Below are positions 41,452 to 50,796 of a DNA stretch of 64,000 nt, one piece after another. Numbering within the stretch: the stretch's first letter is position 1; each line of letters begins with the position of its first letter. Where the stretch lies: positions 4,030,001 through 4,094,000 of the forward strand of contig NZ_SHKW01000001.1 in the NCBI RefSeq assembly GCF_004217555.1, given 5' to 3'. The position numbers and the translations under genes were made by a program. The notes under the pieces were generated by a model. That model saw only the letters and a program-made list of their open reading frames with translations. It searched no databases and was not told the origin of the DNA. The stretch is from Edaphobacter modestus (lineage in GTDB: Bacteria > Acidobacteriota > Terriglobia > Terriglobales > Acidobacteriaceae).

Positions 41452-42696
41452 ATGGAGATTGAATTGCATCCGTTCCCACTGATGCATACCTGGTTCTCGT
41501 CAACAGTGACAGTCACGCGTCTCCCGCCGCTGCTGGAGCGGACAGAAGCGGCTGCGTGGGACAATAACGAGATGGGGCACGTGCCACCTTCCTTGAAGGT
41601 CCTGCGGTTGCAGCGAGTGAAGGCTGCGGGCATCGCGGCGATGATCGTTCTGCTTGCCCTTACTACGTGGTTCACCTCGCCGCGGGCCGTTGCGCTGCAT
41701 AATGTGCTGCATCATCTTAATTTCCTGCCGTTCATGATGGCGGGCATGCTCTTCGGGTGGCGCGGAGCGGTAAAGGCTCTGCTGTTTGGCATCCTCATGC
41801 AGGCCCCGATTATTGCCCGGCACTGGGCCCGCTGGCCGATGGATGCCCAGGACCAGTTGCTCGAGCTGGCTATCTTTGGCAGCGCCGGAATCATCGCCGG
41901 CTTGCTCGCCGACCGTGAGCGGGTACAGCGCCTGAGGGTGGAGTCGACAAAGAGGGAGCTCGAGAACGTCTACACCGAGCTTCGTGAAAATGTAGAGAAG
42001 ATGAAGAAGACCGAACGGCTCTCCGCGGCCGGACAACTGGCTGCAAGCCTGGCTCACGAGATTCGCAACCCTCTCGCCAGCATCTCCGGTGCCGCGGGAA
42101 TTCTGAAGCGGGGCAACGCGTCCCCGGACAACAGGCAGGAATGCCTTGGAATCCTCGAGAAGGAATCGCAGCGCCTCAACAAGCTGCTGACGAACTTCCT
42201 CGACTTCGCCCGCCCACGCCTGCCGCGATATCAGCGCGTCGATCCCGCCGCTCTCGTGCACTCGGTAACCGTGCTCGCCCGGCACACCGCCATGCGTCAG
42301 CAGGTGGCCATCCTCGATGATCTGCCGCAGCAACTTCCCGTCATTGACTGCGATGCCGAACAGATGAAGCAGGTTCTGCTGAACGTCGTCCTCAACGCGA
42401 TTCAGGCCACACACGGCGGAGGCAGCGTCATTGTGCGAGCCTTTGCGAAAGGTACAAATCTCTGTATAGAGGTCTCCGACGAGGGCTGCGGCATATCCCC
42501 ACAGGAGATCGACAGAATGTTCGAGCCTTTCTTCACGACAAAAGAGAGCGGGACTGGCCTCGGCCTCGCAGTCGCCGCCAACATCGTCGAGCAGCATGGT
42601 GGATGGCTTCGTGCTTCCAATAATTCGGCTGGCGGAATGACGTTTCGGCTTGAGTTGCCGTTGGAGCGCACGCAGAAGACGGTCGGTGCTCGATGA
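41452..42696 (+). CDS. Membrane sensor histidine kinase (NtrB/ZraS-like)
   Basis: A sensor kinase with four hydrophobic segments at the N-terminus (about 58-165) and no sizeable periplasmic domain. A coiled-coil linker (about 170-195) leads to the dimerisation helix with His202 in LAHEIRNPLASISG. The ATP-binding domain has the N box (QVLLNVVLNAIQ), G1 (VSDEGCGIS), F box (FEPFFTTK) and G2 (GTGLGLAV). No clear ribosome site is visible; the start could be ATG 41482 or 41572 instead, since the first 40 residues have no recognisable character. Stop and next start overlap (ATGA), so it is coupled with its regulator. It is divergent from the metal-efflux operon and probably senses metal or envelope stress. 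Confidence 0.9.
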   Translation: MEIELHPFPLMHTWFSSTVTVTRLPPLLERTEAAAWDNNEMGHVPPSLKVLRLQRVKAAGIAAMIVLLALTTWFTSPRAVALHNVLHHLNFLPFMMAGMLFGWRGAVKALLFGILMQAPIIARHWARWPMDAQDQLLELAIFGSAGIIAGLLADRERVQRLRVESTKRELENVYTELRENVEKMKKTERLSAAGQLAASLAHEIRNPLASISGAAGILKRGNASPDNRQECLGILEKESQRLNKLLTNFLDFARPRLPRYQRVDPAALVHSVTVLARHTAMRQQVAILDDLPQQLPVIDCDAEQMKQVLLNVVLNAIQATHGGGSVIVRAFAKGTNLCIEVSDEGCGISPQEIDRMFEPFFTTKESGTGLGLAVAANIVEQHGGWLRASNNSAGGMTFRLELPLERTQKTVGAR

Positions 42697-44057
42697 GCTC
42701 GAAGCAGATCCTGGTGGTGGACGACGACAGCAGCCTTCGCAGCGTGATGAAGATGCAGCTCGAGGAGGCTGGTTACGAGGTTACGCTCGCCGCCGATGGG
42801 GCCGAAGCCTATGAACTCATCCGCGAGACAAGGCCGCGGCTTGTTATCAGCGACCTCAAGATGCCTACCAGCGGCCTGGAGCTCATGCGTCGCATAGCTG
42901 CTGAAGATATCCAGCCCACCCTGATCATCGTCACGGCATTCGGCACCGTCGAAACCGCAGTCGAGGCGATGAAGCTGGGGGCTTACGATTACGTCACCAA
43001 GCCGCTCGACTTCGAAGAGCTCGTGCTGGTCGTTCACCGTGCCATGGAGCGCCAGAACCTTCTCGAAGAGGTCCGGAATCTCCGCTCCGTGCTGGATCAG
43101 CGCTATGGCTTCGAGGGAATCGTGGGCAGGGCAAAGAGTCTTCTTCGCGTGCTCGATCAGGCGTCCCGCGTTGCGCAGCGCGACACCACCGTGCTCATCC
43201 AGGGTGAGACGGGAACCGGAAAAGAGCTGATGGCCCGTGCCATCCACCAGAACAGCCCAAGAAAAAACGGTCCCTTCGTCACCATCAACTGTGGCTCCAT
43301 TCCCAAGGAGCTTGTGGAGGCCGAGTTGTTCGGCTACACGCGCGGAGCCTTCACCGGCGCTCACACCAGCAGGCCCGGCAAGATTGAGCTCGCCGATGGC
43401 GGAACCCTCTTCCTCGACGAAGTCGGTGAGCTTCCGCTGGATGCACAGGTGAAGCTTCTCCGCGTTCTGCAGCAGGGAGAGATCGCGAAGATCGGCGCGA
43501 CCGAAGTCCAGAAGGTCGATGTCCGGGTAGTGGCTGCGACACATCGCAACCTGCAGGCGATGATTGAAGACGGAGCCTTCCGCGAGGATCTGTACTACCG
43601 GCTGGCTGTGGTGCCCCTCCTGCTGCCTCCGTTACGCGAGCGCAGGGAAGACATCCCGGAGCTGGTCAAGCATCTTTTCAGTAAAGCGAAGGAGCGCCAT
43701 GGAATCGCGGATGTGGAACTTTCCTCAACCGTCATGCAACATCTCACGCGCTACCGTTGGCCAGGCAATGTTCGCGAGCTTGAGAATGTTCTGGAGCGAA
43801 TGCTGGTTCTCAGCTCTTCCAATCTGGTGACGGAGGCCGACCTTCCCGAAGAGATACGCCGTGTTCCGCCCGATAGCTCAACCTTCTGGATCGAGTTGCC
43901 CGAGGAGGGAGTGAGCCTCGAGGCCATCGAGCGCGAGCTGATTCTACGCGCCCTCGAGCAGGCCAAAGGGAATCAGACCAAAGCAGCCAAGTATCTCGAT
44001 ATCAGTCGCAGGACGCTGATCTATCGAATGGAGAAGTACGGGCTGGGCCAGGAATAA
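42693..44057 (+). CDS. Sigma-54-dependent response regulator (NtrC/ZraR-like)
   Basis: A 454-residue activator in three parts: receiver domain (1-120) with the phosphorylated Asp54 in VISDLKMP and the acidic DDDS near residue 11; AAA+ domain (about 135-370) with GETGTGKEL (Walker A), the sigma-54 contact loop GAFTGA and [12 protein letters not shown] (Walker B); and a C-terminal Fis-type helix-turn-helix in [20 protein letters not shown]. It drives sigma-54 promoters with ATP hydrolysis. It is translationally coupled to the kinase gene. The divergent metal-efflux operon has a matching -24/-12 element and an inverted repeat upstream, so it is the likely target. Confidence 0.93.
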   Translation: MSSKQILVVDDDSSLRSVMKMQLEEAGYEVTLAADGAEAYELIRETRPRLVISDLKMPTSGLELMRRIAAEDIQPTLIIVTAFGTVETAVEAMKLGAYDYVTKPLDFEELVLVVHRAMERQNLLEEVRNLRSVLDQRYGFEGIVGRAKSLLRVLDQASRVAQRDTTVLIQGETGTGKELMARAIHQNSPRKNGPFVTINCGSIPKELVEAELFGYTRGAFTGAHTSRPGKIELADGGTLFLDEVGELPLDAQVKLLRVLQQGEIAKIGATEVQKVDVRVVAATHRNLQAMIEDGAFREDLYYRLAVVPLLLPPLRERREDIPELVKHLFSKAKERHGIADVELSSTVMQHLTRYRWPGNVRELENVLERMLVLSSSNLVTEADLPEEIRRVPPDSSTFWIELPEEGVSLEAIERELILRALEQAKGNQTKAAKYLDISRRTLIYRMEKYGLGQE

Positions 44058-44268
44058 TCTGATCGGCGGCACAGCAGCCGTGTGGGTCCGTACCGGCGGC
44101 GCGGCCCGGCCCGGTACGTCTGGTGGCAACTCATCCGCGTCCCGGCTCTGAGGACGTCACGATCACCCTGAAGTCCTCCAGCCCGGAGACTGTTTCGTCG
44201 CGTGTCCAGAGCCGTTCTCGTCTCGGAGCCGCTCGCCCGGCATCTCCACGCCTATCACCTGGCCCGCA

Positions 44269-44298
44269 GACATGAAACAATCGCAAGCGATTCATGTC
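44269..44298 (+). promoter_or_regulatory. Hairpin over the start codon of pabB-pabC
   Basis: GACATGAA (44269-44276) and TTCATGTC (44291-44298) are an 8-bp inverted repeat, with an inner TCGC-AA-GCGA pairing. The second arm contains the start codon ATG 44294, which has no ribosome site in front of it. If it forms, the RNA stem would hide that codon; the same sequence could instead be a protein-binding palindrome. Confidence 0.35.
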
Positions 44299-46213
44299 TG
44301 CGTGGACTCAGCTTCCGGAATATCTTCGAACGCTCGCTGCTGGCTCGCCCGACGCCGTGTTGCTGGAGACCTCTCGCTTCGATGAACAGAATCATCACAG
44401 CTACCTCTTCCTGAATCCCATTGAAGCCGTCTCGGCGAACACTACAGACGAGCTTCACGCGCTCTTCGGATGGATTGAGACCGCTCGTCAGCGCGGTCTT
44501 CACCTTGCCGGCTACCTCGCCTACGAGTGCGGATATTTCCTTGAACACAAACTCAGGCGCGATTCCACTCCAGCTCCCGCGACCGGCGACTCGCTGCCGC
44601 TGGCGTGGTTCGGCGCTTACGCGCAGCCCTTTGTCTTCGATCATTCCGTTGGCGACTTCCTTGGCCCCGCACCTCCTGCGGTTCCTTCCGTCGCGCCTCC
44701 CGAGATCTTCGTCAGCGAAGCCGCCCTCGATATTCCCCAGGACGAGTACACGCGGAAGATTCTTGCCATCAAGCGATATATCGAGGCCGGTGACACCTAT
44801 CAGGTCAACTTCACCGACTCCGTCACTGTGTCGACGCACCACGACGCCGCAGCCTGCCTGGCAGTGCTCTCGAAGACGCAACCGGTCGCTTACGGCGCCT
44901 TGCTGAACGTCGCCGGCCACCACATCGTCTCGCTGTCACCGGAGCTCTTCTTCAGGATTCGCGACGGCAGCATCGTCACGCGCCCGATGAAAGGCACCAT
45001 GCCGCGCGGGCTCGATCTCGCCGAGGACGAACAGCAGATGATGCGCCTCGAGGCTGACGAGAAAAACCGCAGCGAGCATGTCATGATCGTCGATCTGCTG
45101 CGAAACGACCTCGGTCGAATATGCCGCATGGGGTCCGTCCATGCGCATCCGTTGTTCGCGGTCGAACGCTACAGGACGCTGCTGCAGATGACCTCCACGG
45201 TCTCCGGCGAGCTTCGTCCCAACCTCACCTTCGCCCACATCTTTCATGCGCTCTTTCCCTCGGGCTCCATCACCGGCGCGCCGAAGATTCGCACCATGCA
45301 GATCATCCACGAGCTCGAGCGTCAGCCCCGCGGGGTTTACACCGGGGCGATCGGCCACATTGCGCCTTCCGGCGATGCAGAGTTCAATGTGGCGATTCGA
45401 ACCCTCGTCCTGCGCGATGGAATCGCGAGGATGGGAGTCGGCGGAGGCATCGTTGCCGACTCCGATGCTGCGTCGGAGTATCGTGAGTGCCAGCTCAAGG
45501 CGTCCTTTCTCACTCGCACCGCGCCGCAGTTTCAGCTCATCGAAACCATGCTCTTCGACGGCCACGGCATGCCATATCTGCCGCTGCATCTCGATCGCCT
45601 CGCCTCTTCGGCGGCTTATTTCGACTTTCCATTCGACCGCAGCGCCATCGAATCGCGCATCGAGGAACTGGCAGCCTCGCTTGCGCTCCAGCAACGGTTC
45701 CGCATCCGTCTCCTCCTTGCGGCCAACGGCGAAGTAACCGTGTCGCCCACAGCCATCACGGAAGATTCCGCCCCTATCACGATCCGCATATCTCCCTGCC
45801 GGGTGAACTCCGGCGATCTCCTGCTCCGGCACAAGACCACACAGCGCGAGCTCTACGACCGCGAGTACGCCAGGGCTAGTCAGGACGGCTTTGATGAGGT
45901 CCTCTTCCTTAACGAAAAAGAAGAGCTCACAGAGGGAGCGATCAGCACTCTCTTCGTAAACCTTGAAGGATCGCTCCTTACTCCGCCCCTCGCATCCGGC
46001 GTTCTGCCCGGAGTCCTTCGTCGCCACGTCCTTGCCACCGAACTCAATGCCGCCGAACGCCCCCTTACCCTCGACGACCTGCGTAGCGCCGAGGCCGCGT
46101 TCCTCGGAAACTCCGTCCGCGGACTTCGTCCTATCGCGCGGATCGAGATGGCCGATCCCGAACTCCCGCCGATTCTGTTCCCACGCATTCTGTTCCCAGT
46201 CCGGCCCGCGTGA
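44294..46213 (+). CDS. pabBC: Aminodeoxychorismate synthase I fused to aminodeoxychorismate lyase
   Basis: A 639-residue fusion making 4-aminobenzoate for folate. The PabB part covers about 1-415: SGSITGAPKIRTMQ and EADEKNRSEHVMIVDLLRND are chorismate-binding signatures, and RPMKGT has Lys, which marks PabB rather than TrpE (Ala). Residues about 420-639 are a class IV PLP lyase: ETMLFDGHGM, the PLP Lys in LLRHKTTQRELYD, NEKEELTEGAISTLF and SGVLPGVLRRHVL. Other genes of folate synthesis are not in the window. The start codon lacks a Shine-Dalgarno and lies inside an inverted repeat; it follows the regulator gene by 236 bases. Confidence 0.92.
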   Translation: MSAWTQLPEYLRTLAAGSPDAVLLETSRFDEQNHHSYLFLNPIEAVSANTTDELHALFGWIETARQRGLHLAGYLAYECGYFLEHKLRRDSTPAPATGDSLPLAWFGAYAQPFVFDHSVGDFLGPAPPAVPSVAPPEIFVSEAALDIPQDEYTRKILAIKRYIEAGDTYQVNFTDSVTVSTHHDAAACLAVLSKTQPVAYGALLNVAGHHIVSLSPELFFRIRDGSIVTRPMKGTMPRGLDLAEDEQQMMRLEADEKNRSEHVMIVDLLRNDLGRICRMGSVHAHPLFAVERYRTLLQMTSTVSGELRPNLTFAHIFHALFPSGSITGAPKIRTMQIIHELERQPRGVYTGAIGHIAPSGDAEFNVAIRTLVLRDGIARMGVGGGIVADSDAASEYRECQLKASFLTRTAPQFQLIETMLFDGHGMPYLPLHLDRLASSAAYFDFPFDRSAIESRIEELAASLALQQRFRIRLLLAANGEVTVSPTAITEDSAPITIRISPCRVNSGDLLLRHKTTQRELYDREYARASQDGFDEVLFLNEKEELTEGAISTLFVNLEGSLLTPPLASGVLPGVLRRHVLATELNAAERPLTLDDLRSAEAAFLGNSVRGLRPIARIEMADPELPPILFPRILFPVRPA

Positions 46214-46315
46214 CACATGGAACTGCCTCGGAGGATTACCATCTACAGTGTCCTTCCTCGTTGAGCATGATGGATCGTTCGCGCGCACCAGGCAATCGAA
46301 CCCAGGAGCCAGACC

Positions 46316-47344
46316 ATGAGACATGAGACCGGCGTTTTATATCAGCTTCTTGAGCGCAGCATCGGCCACGACCGTACCAGCCGCCTCTTCCGCGTCCTTG
46401 TCATCCATGCCGCTCTCGTCGCCGACGCAGGACCCCGTTCCTCCCGCGCCGTTCTCGCCCAAGCGCTCAACATGCTTCTCTTCGAAGATCTCCTCGAGCG
46501 CGTCCCCGCCGCCGAGCGATATGTTCAACGCTGCCTCGACCAGAAACGCACCATCATGCACGACCATGGAGCTGTTCGCACCGTCGGGCTCGAAGGCATG
46601 GGCGCGCTTCCCGCCGGACAGGAGGCCATCACCCGCATCCTGCGTCCGCTTGGTTACGCGCTCAACGGCGTCTATCCGCTCGAGCGGCTACGCATGACCG
46701 GTCGCTCCCACGCCCAGGCCGACTACCCCGAGGACATCGCGCAGTTCTTCATCAGCGAGCTGCACCCCGAGCGTTTCTCGCCCGACTTCCAGGCTGCAGT
46801 CGCTCGCGTCACGGCAACCTCGGTCGATCCTGTTACTCCCGAGGCCGCAACCCTCCTCAAACAGCTTGAGACCGAAGGCTTTCTCTCCATGGAGGATTCA
46901 CAGAAACTCCTCCCCGTCCTCGTCTCCGTCTTCAAGCGCCAGCACGCCGAGCCCGCATTTGCCGACTATCAGGCGATCCTGGCCGAATCGCCCGAGATGG
47001 CCTGGATCTCCACCGAGGGCAACGCCTTCAACCACGCCACCGATCGCGTCGCCGATGTCGACCAGCTCTCAGCCGAATTGAAGGCCCTCAACCAGCCCAT
47101 CAAAGATGTCGTCGAAAAATCCCAGTCCGGTCGCGTGCGTCAGACCGCCTTCCTCGCCGCCCGCGTCCAACGCAACTTCGGCGCACCGGACGGAAGCACC
47201 GTCACCAAAGAAGTTCCAGGCTCCTTCTACGAGTTCATCACCCGCCTCCGCATGCCTGAAAAAAATGGCAAGAGCCCACTCGATCTCAGCTTCGACAGCT
47301 CGAACGCGCAGGCTATCTTTAAAATGACCGCCAACACAAAATGA
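46316..47344 (+). CDS. hglS: DUF1338 protein, probable 2-oxoadipate dioxygenase/decarboxylase
   Basis: A 342-residue DUF1338 enzyme. Characterised members (HglS, YdcJ) turn 2-oxoadipate into D-2-hydroxyglutarate with O2 and Fe(II), in bacterial lysine breakdown. The family marker GNAFNHATDRV and the region KSQSGRVRQTAF, then EVPGSFYEFITR, are visible. H84, H240 and E307 are plausible metal ligands. It is shorter than the Pseudomonas enzyme of about 460 aa but within the range of other DUF1338 proteins. AGGAG precedes the ATG by 8 bases. The next gene encodes a D-2-hydroxyglutarate dehydrogenase candidate, so the product of one is the substrate of the other. Confidence 0.82.
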   Translation: MRHETGVLYQLLERSIGHDRTSRLFRVLVIHAALVADAGPRSSRAVLAQALNMLLFEDLLERVPAAERYVQRCLDQKRTIMHDHGAVRTVGLEGMGALPAGQEAITRILRPLGYALNGVYPLERLRMTGRSHAQADYPEDIAQFFISELHPERFSPDFQAAVARVTATSVDPVTPEAATLLKQLETEGFLSMEDSQKLLPVLVSVFKRQHAEPAFADYQAILAESPEMAWISTEGNAFNHATDRVADVDQLSAELKALNQPIKDVVEKSQSGRVRQTAFLAARVQRNFGAPDGSTVTKEVPGSFYEFITRLRMPEKNGKSPLDLSFDSSNAQAIFKMTANTK

Positions 47345-47353
47345 CGGCAAACA

Positions 47354-47403
47354 CCAAGTAACGACGCCGTAGCGACCAAGTGACGCCCGTAACGACCAGG
47401 TGA
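47354..47403 (+). repeat. Short imperfect tandem repeat
   Basis: CCAAGTAACGACGCCGTAGC(GA) at 47354-47375, CCAAGTGACGCCCGTAACGA at 47376-47395 and the start of a third unit (CCAGGTGA) follow each other just after the DUF1338 stop. Units are 20-22 bases. No function is visible. Confidence 0.4.
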
Positions 47404-47421
47404 GGAGCGGTCTTCAACATC

Positions 47422-47453
47422 CGTCATTCTGAGCGCAGCAAGAATCTCAGTAG
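47422..47453 (+). repeat. Dispersed TCATTCTGAGCG repeat, copy 2
   Basis: CGTCATTCTGAGCGCAGCAA then GAATCTCAGTAG. It matches copy 1 (25711-25744, inverse orientation) at the start and end, with a shorter middle. Confidence 0.65.
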
Positions 47454-47581
47454 TTCGTCCGTGCAACCACGATTCGCGCATTGAGAACAACTCCGCACCG
47501 CCACTTCGCTTCATCCTATCCGCAGGCATTGGCCCCAAGCGCGAACCCTCCACAAAAGCACTAAAATAACTCGCAGACAAA

Positions 47582-50551
47582 ATGTCCACCACCACGACCC
47601 CCACCGCCACGCCCTTCACCATTCTCCCCAGCTCGCATGCCCGTGCGCATGAAAGCTTCTCCGCCGCATCCGATCTCGAACAGGCGCTCCGGCAGACAGT
47701 CCGCGGCGAAGTCCGCTTCGATCAGGCCTCCCGCGCCCTCTACGCCACGGACGCCTCGAACTACCGCCACATCCCCATCGGCCTCGTCATTCCCCTCGAT
47801 GAAGAAGACGTCATCGCCACCGTAGCCGCGTGCCGGAAATTCAATGCTCCCGTCCTCTCGCGCGGCGGCGGAACCTCGCTTGCGGGCCAGGGAACCAACG
47901 CTGCCGTCATCCTCGACTTCTCGAAGTACATGAACAAGATGGGTCCGGTCGATCCCGTCACCCGCACCGTGCGCGTGCAACCCGGCATCGTGCTCGACCG
48001 CGTCCGCGAGGCCGCCGAAAACTTCGCCCTCACCTACGCCCCAGATCCAGCCACCCACAGCCGCTGCACCATCGGCGGCATGATCGGCAACAACTCCTGC
48101 GGCGTCCACGCGCTCATGGGCGGCAAGACCGTCGACAACATCCACTCACTCGACATCCTTCTCTACGACGGAACCCGCCTCACCATCGGTGCCACCTCCG
48201 AAGAAGAGCTCAATCAGAAGATCGCCGCAGGCGGCCGCACCGGCGAGCTCTACGCCGGACTCAAGCACATCCGCGACACCTACGCTGCACTCGTCCGCGA
48301 AAAGTTTCCCAACATCCCCCGCCGCGTCTCGGGTTACAACCTCGACGAGCTGCTTCCCGAGAAACACTTCAACGTCGCCCGTGCTCTTGTCGGCAGCGAA
48401 GGCACCTGCGCCGTCATCCTCGGCGCGACGCTGAACCTCGTCGTGTCCCCACAGTTCCGAACCCTCGTCGGTGTCGGCTTCGAAGATGTCTTCATTGCTG
48501 CCGATCATGTCCCGCTCGTCCTCACCCACAAGCCCATCGGCCTCGAGGGCATGGACGGCCTCCTCCTCGACTCCCTTCGCAGCAAGCAGAAGGCCCTCGA
48601 CGACATTCCGCTCCTCCCCGAAGGGCGCGGCTTCCTGCTCGTCGAGTTCGGCGGAAACACCCAGGCCGAAGCCGACCTCCGCGCCCACGACTTTGCCCTG
48701 GCGCTCGAGCGAATCGCCGAAGCCCGTATCTACGACCACACCGAAGCTCACCGGGTCTGGGCCGTCCGCGAATCCGGCCTCGGCGCCACCGCCTTCGTCC
48801 CCGGCAAGCGCACCGGCTGGGAGGGCTGGGAAGACGCCGCCGTCTCTCCCGAGCAGCTCGGCTCCTATCTCCGCGCCATCTACGCCCTCATGGAGCAGTA
48901 CGGCTACTGGAGCCCCATGTATGGCCACTTCGGTCAGGGCTGCGTCCACATGCGCCTCTCCTTCGACCTCGAGACCGAAAAGGGCATCCTCGACTTCCGT
49001 GCCTTCATGGAGAAGGCCGCCGACATTGCCCTCGCTCATGGTGGCTCCCTCTCCGGCGAGCACGGCGACGGCCAGGCTCGCGGCATCCTTCTGCCCAAGA
49101 TGTTCGGCCCTGAGCTGATGGAGGCATTCCGCGAGTTCAAGCGTCTCTTCGATCCCGATCAGCGCATGAATCCCAACAAGCTCATCGACCCGCACGAGAT
49201 CCACGAAGACCTCCGTCTCGGCGCCGACTACAAGCCCTGGGAGCCCAAAACCCACTTCGCCTTCAAGGAGGACAACGGCTCCTTCGCCCGCGCGACCCTG
49301 CGTTGCGTCGGCGTCGGTGCCTGCCGCAAGGCCGACGCCGGAACCATGTGCCCCAGCTATATGGCCACCGGAGAAGAGCAGCACTCCACCCGCGGCCGCG
49401 CCCATCTCCTTTGGGAGCTCATGCAGCGCGAGGTCCTCCCCAACGACTGGGCCAACGAGCAGGTCCGCGAATCTCTCGACCTCTGCCTCTCCTGCAAGGC
49501 CTGCAAGTCGGAGTGCCCCGTCTCCGTCGACATGGCCACCTACAAGGCCGAGTTCCTCTCCCACCACTACGAGCACCATTCGCGCCCGCTCTCTCACTAC
49601 GCCTTCGGCCGCATCGACCGCTGGGCGCGCCTCGCCTCCATCGCTCCAGGCATCGTCAATGCATTCAACAACGCGCCCGGAATCTCCACGCTCATCAAAT
49701 CAGCGCTGCACATCCATCCCAGCCGGAGGTTTCCGCGCTTCTCGCGGCCCTTCACTCCCGACCGCCGTCTCGCCCGCGATCCGCAGCGCCGCAAAGATCG
49801 CCGCAACCCTCTGCCCGCCACCGCGCCCGCAGTCTTTCTCTGGGCCGACACCTTCAACAACTACTTCCATCCTGCGACCATGCGCGCCGCCCACAAGGTT
49901 CTCACCGAGGCTGGCTTCCGCGTATCGCTTCCCAATCACCATCTCTGCTGCGGCCGGCCGCTCTACGACTTCGGCATGCTGGACACGGCGAAGCAATACT
50001 TACTGAAGATCCTCGACGTCCTCACCCCGCAGATCGATGCCGGAACCCCCATCGTCGTGCTCGAGCCCAGTTGCGCCTCCGTCTTCCGCGACGAGCTCGT
50101 CAACCTCTTCCCTGACGATCCACGCGCGCCGAAACTTCGCTCGCTCATCCACCTGCTCAGCGAGTTCCTCGTGAAGTACGCGCCCCACTATCAGCCGCCC
50201 AGGATCGACGGCAAGATCGTCGTCCACGGCCACTGCCACCACAAGGCGATGACCGGCGTCGGCGAGCACGGCATGACCGACGAGCTCAAACTCCTCCGCG
50301 CCACGGGCGCCGAGGTCCAGGCGCTCGACTCCGGCTGCTGCGGCATGGCCGGGCCCTTCGGCTTCGAAGACGATAAATACGAGATCTCGCAAAAACTAGG
50401 CGAGCGCGTCCTCCTGCCCGCCGTCCGCAACAACCCTCAGGCCATCATCGTCTCCGACGGCTTCAGCTGCTGCGAGCAGATCACCCAGAGCACAGACGCC
50501 CGCCCCAAACACCTGGCCGAGGTCCTCGCTCAAGCATCGAACAAACCTTGA
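47582..50551 (+). CDS. ydiJ: FAD and Fe-S oxidoreductase, D-2-hydroxyglutarate dehydrogenase-like (YdiJ)
   Basis: A 989-residue oxidoreductase joining a GlcD-type FAD domain with Fe-S and CCG domains, as in E. coli YdiJ (1018 aa). FAD-binding residues lie in SRGGGTSLAGQGTN and TIGGMIGNNSCG (about 90-170). The two Fe-S regions follow: CVGVGACRKADAGTMCPSY, and CLSCKACKSECPVS (about 640-650). Two CCG modules, HHLCCGRPLYDFG and SGCCGMAGPFGFE, close the chain. It oxidises D-2-hydroxyglutarate to 2-oxoglutarate and passes electrons to the membrane chain. It follows the DUF1338 gene, 237 bases away, which would make its substrate. Confidence 0.87.
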   Translation: MSTTTTPTATPFTILPSSHARAHESFSAASDLEQALRQTVRGEVRFDQASRALYATDASNYRHIPIGLVIPLDEEDVIATVAACRKFNAPVLSRGGGTSLAGQGTNAAVILDFSKYMNKMGPVDPVTRTVRVQPGIVLDRVREAAENFALTYAPDPATHSRCTIGGMIGNNSCGVHALMGGKTVDNIHSLDILLYDGTRLTIGATSEEELNQKIAAGGRTGELYAGLKHIRDTYAALVREKFPNIPRRVSGYNLDELLPEKHFNVARALVGSEGTCAVILGATLNLVVSPQFRTLVGVGFEDVFIAADHVPLVLTHKPIGLEGMDGLLLDSLRSKQKALDDIPLLPEGRGFLLVEFGGNTQAEADLRAHDFALALERIAEARIYDHTEAHRVWAVRESGLGATAFVPGKRTGWEGWEDAAVSPEQLGSYLRAIYALMEQYGYWSPMYGHFGQGCVHMRLSFDLETEKGILDFRAFMEKAADIALAHGGSLSGEHGDGQARGILLPKMFGPELMEAFREFKRLFDPDQRMNPNKLIDPHEIHEDLRLGADYKPWEPKTHFAFKEDNGSFARATLRCVGVGACRKADAGTMCPSYMATGEEQHSTRGRAHLLWELMQREVLPNDWANEQVRESLDLCLSCKACKSECPVSVDMATYKAEFLSHHYEHHSRPLSHYAFGRIDRWARLASIAPGIVNAFNNAPGISTLIKSALHIHPSRRFPRFSRPFTPDRRLARDPQRRKDRRNPLPATAPAVFLWADTFNNYFHPATMRAAHKVLTEAGFRVSLPNHHLCCGRPLYDFGMLDTAKQYLLKILDVLTPQIDAGTPIVVLEPSCASVFRDELVNLFPDDPRAPKLRSLIHLLSEFLVKYAPHYQPPRIDGKIVVHGHCHHKAMTGVGEHGMTDELKLLRATGAEVQALDSGCCGMAGPFGFEDDKYEISQKLGERVLLPAVRNNPQAIIVSDGFSCCEQITQSTDARPKHLAEVLAQASNKP

Positions 50552-50604
50552 CTCCAGTCTTCTGCGTTCAACGCAGAGCGGCAGTCCTTTGCAGAAGCTT
50601 AGCG

Positions 50605-50680
50605 GGAAGGTGCCGGGTGCCCCATTCATGCGGCTATATCGCATGAGTGGACCATTCGCGCCGAAGCACGAACCACTTAC
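50605..50680 (+). repeat. REP-like hairpin element, copy B
   Basis: GGTGCCGGGTGCCCCATTCA followed by TGCGGCTATATCGCATGAGTGG. The arms CCATTCATGCG and CGCATGAGTGG form a hairpin. It is the opposite orientation of copy A at 19016-19078 and shares the GTGCCGGGTGCCCCATTCATGCGG core. Confidence 0.65.
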
Positions 50681-50694
50681 CCCCGAACGAAGAA

Positions 50695-50735
50695 GTGTCA
50701 TCCTGAGCGAAGCGCAGCGAGTCGAAGGATCTGCG
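50695..50735 (+). repeat. Dispersed TCATYCTGAGCG repeat, copy 3
   Basis: GTGTCATCCTGAGCGAAGCG followed by CAGCGAGTCGAAGGATCTGC. It shares the TCATYCTGAGCGAAGCG core with copy 1 and lies next to REP copy B, a common arrangement in spacers. Confidence 0.6.
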
Positions 50736-50796
50736 GTGTCTTTCGAATCGCCGAGCTGCTTCTTCGTTCGACGCAGCGCAGCCTTCTCGAAAGATC

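Noticed and set aside
41572..42696. Shorter sensor kinase beginning at ATG 41572
   Set aside because: It is possible, since the first 40 residues have no clear character, but none of the candidate starts has a ribosome site, so I kept the longest frame and noted the doubt.
48146..49597. A 483-codon minus-strand frame inside the ydiJ-like gene
   Set aside because: Gly/Glu/Val-rich composition and complete overlap with a well-supported gene mark it as an antisense shadow.
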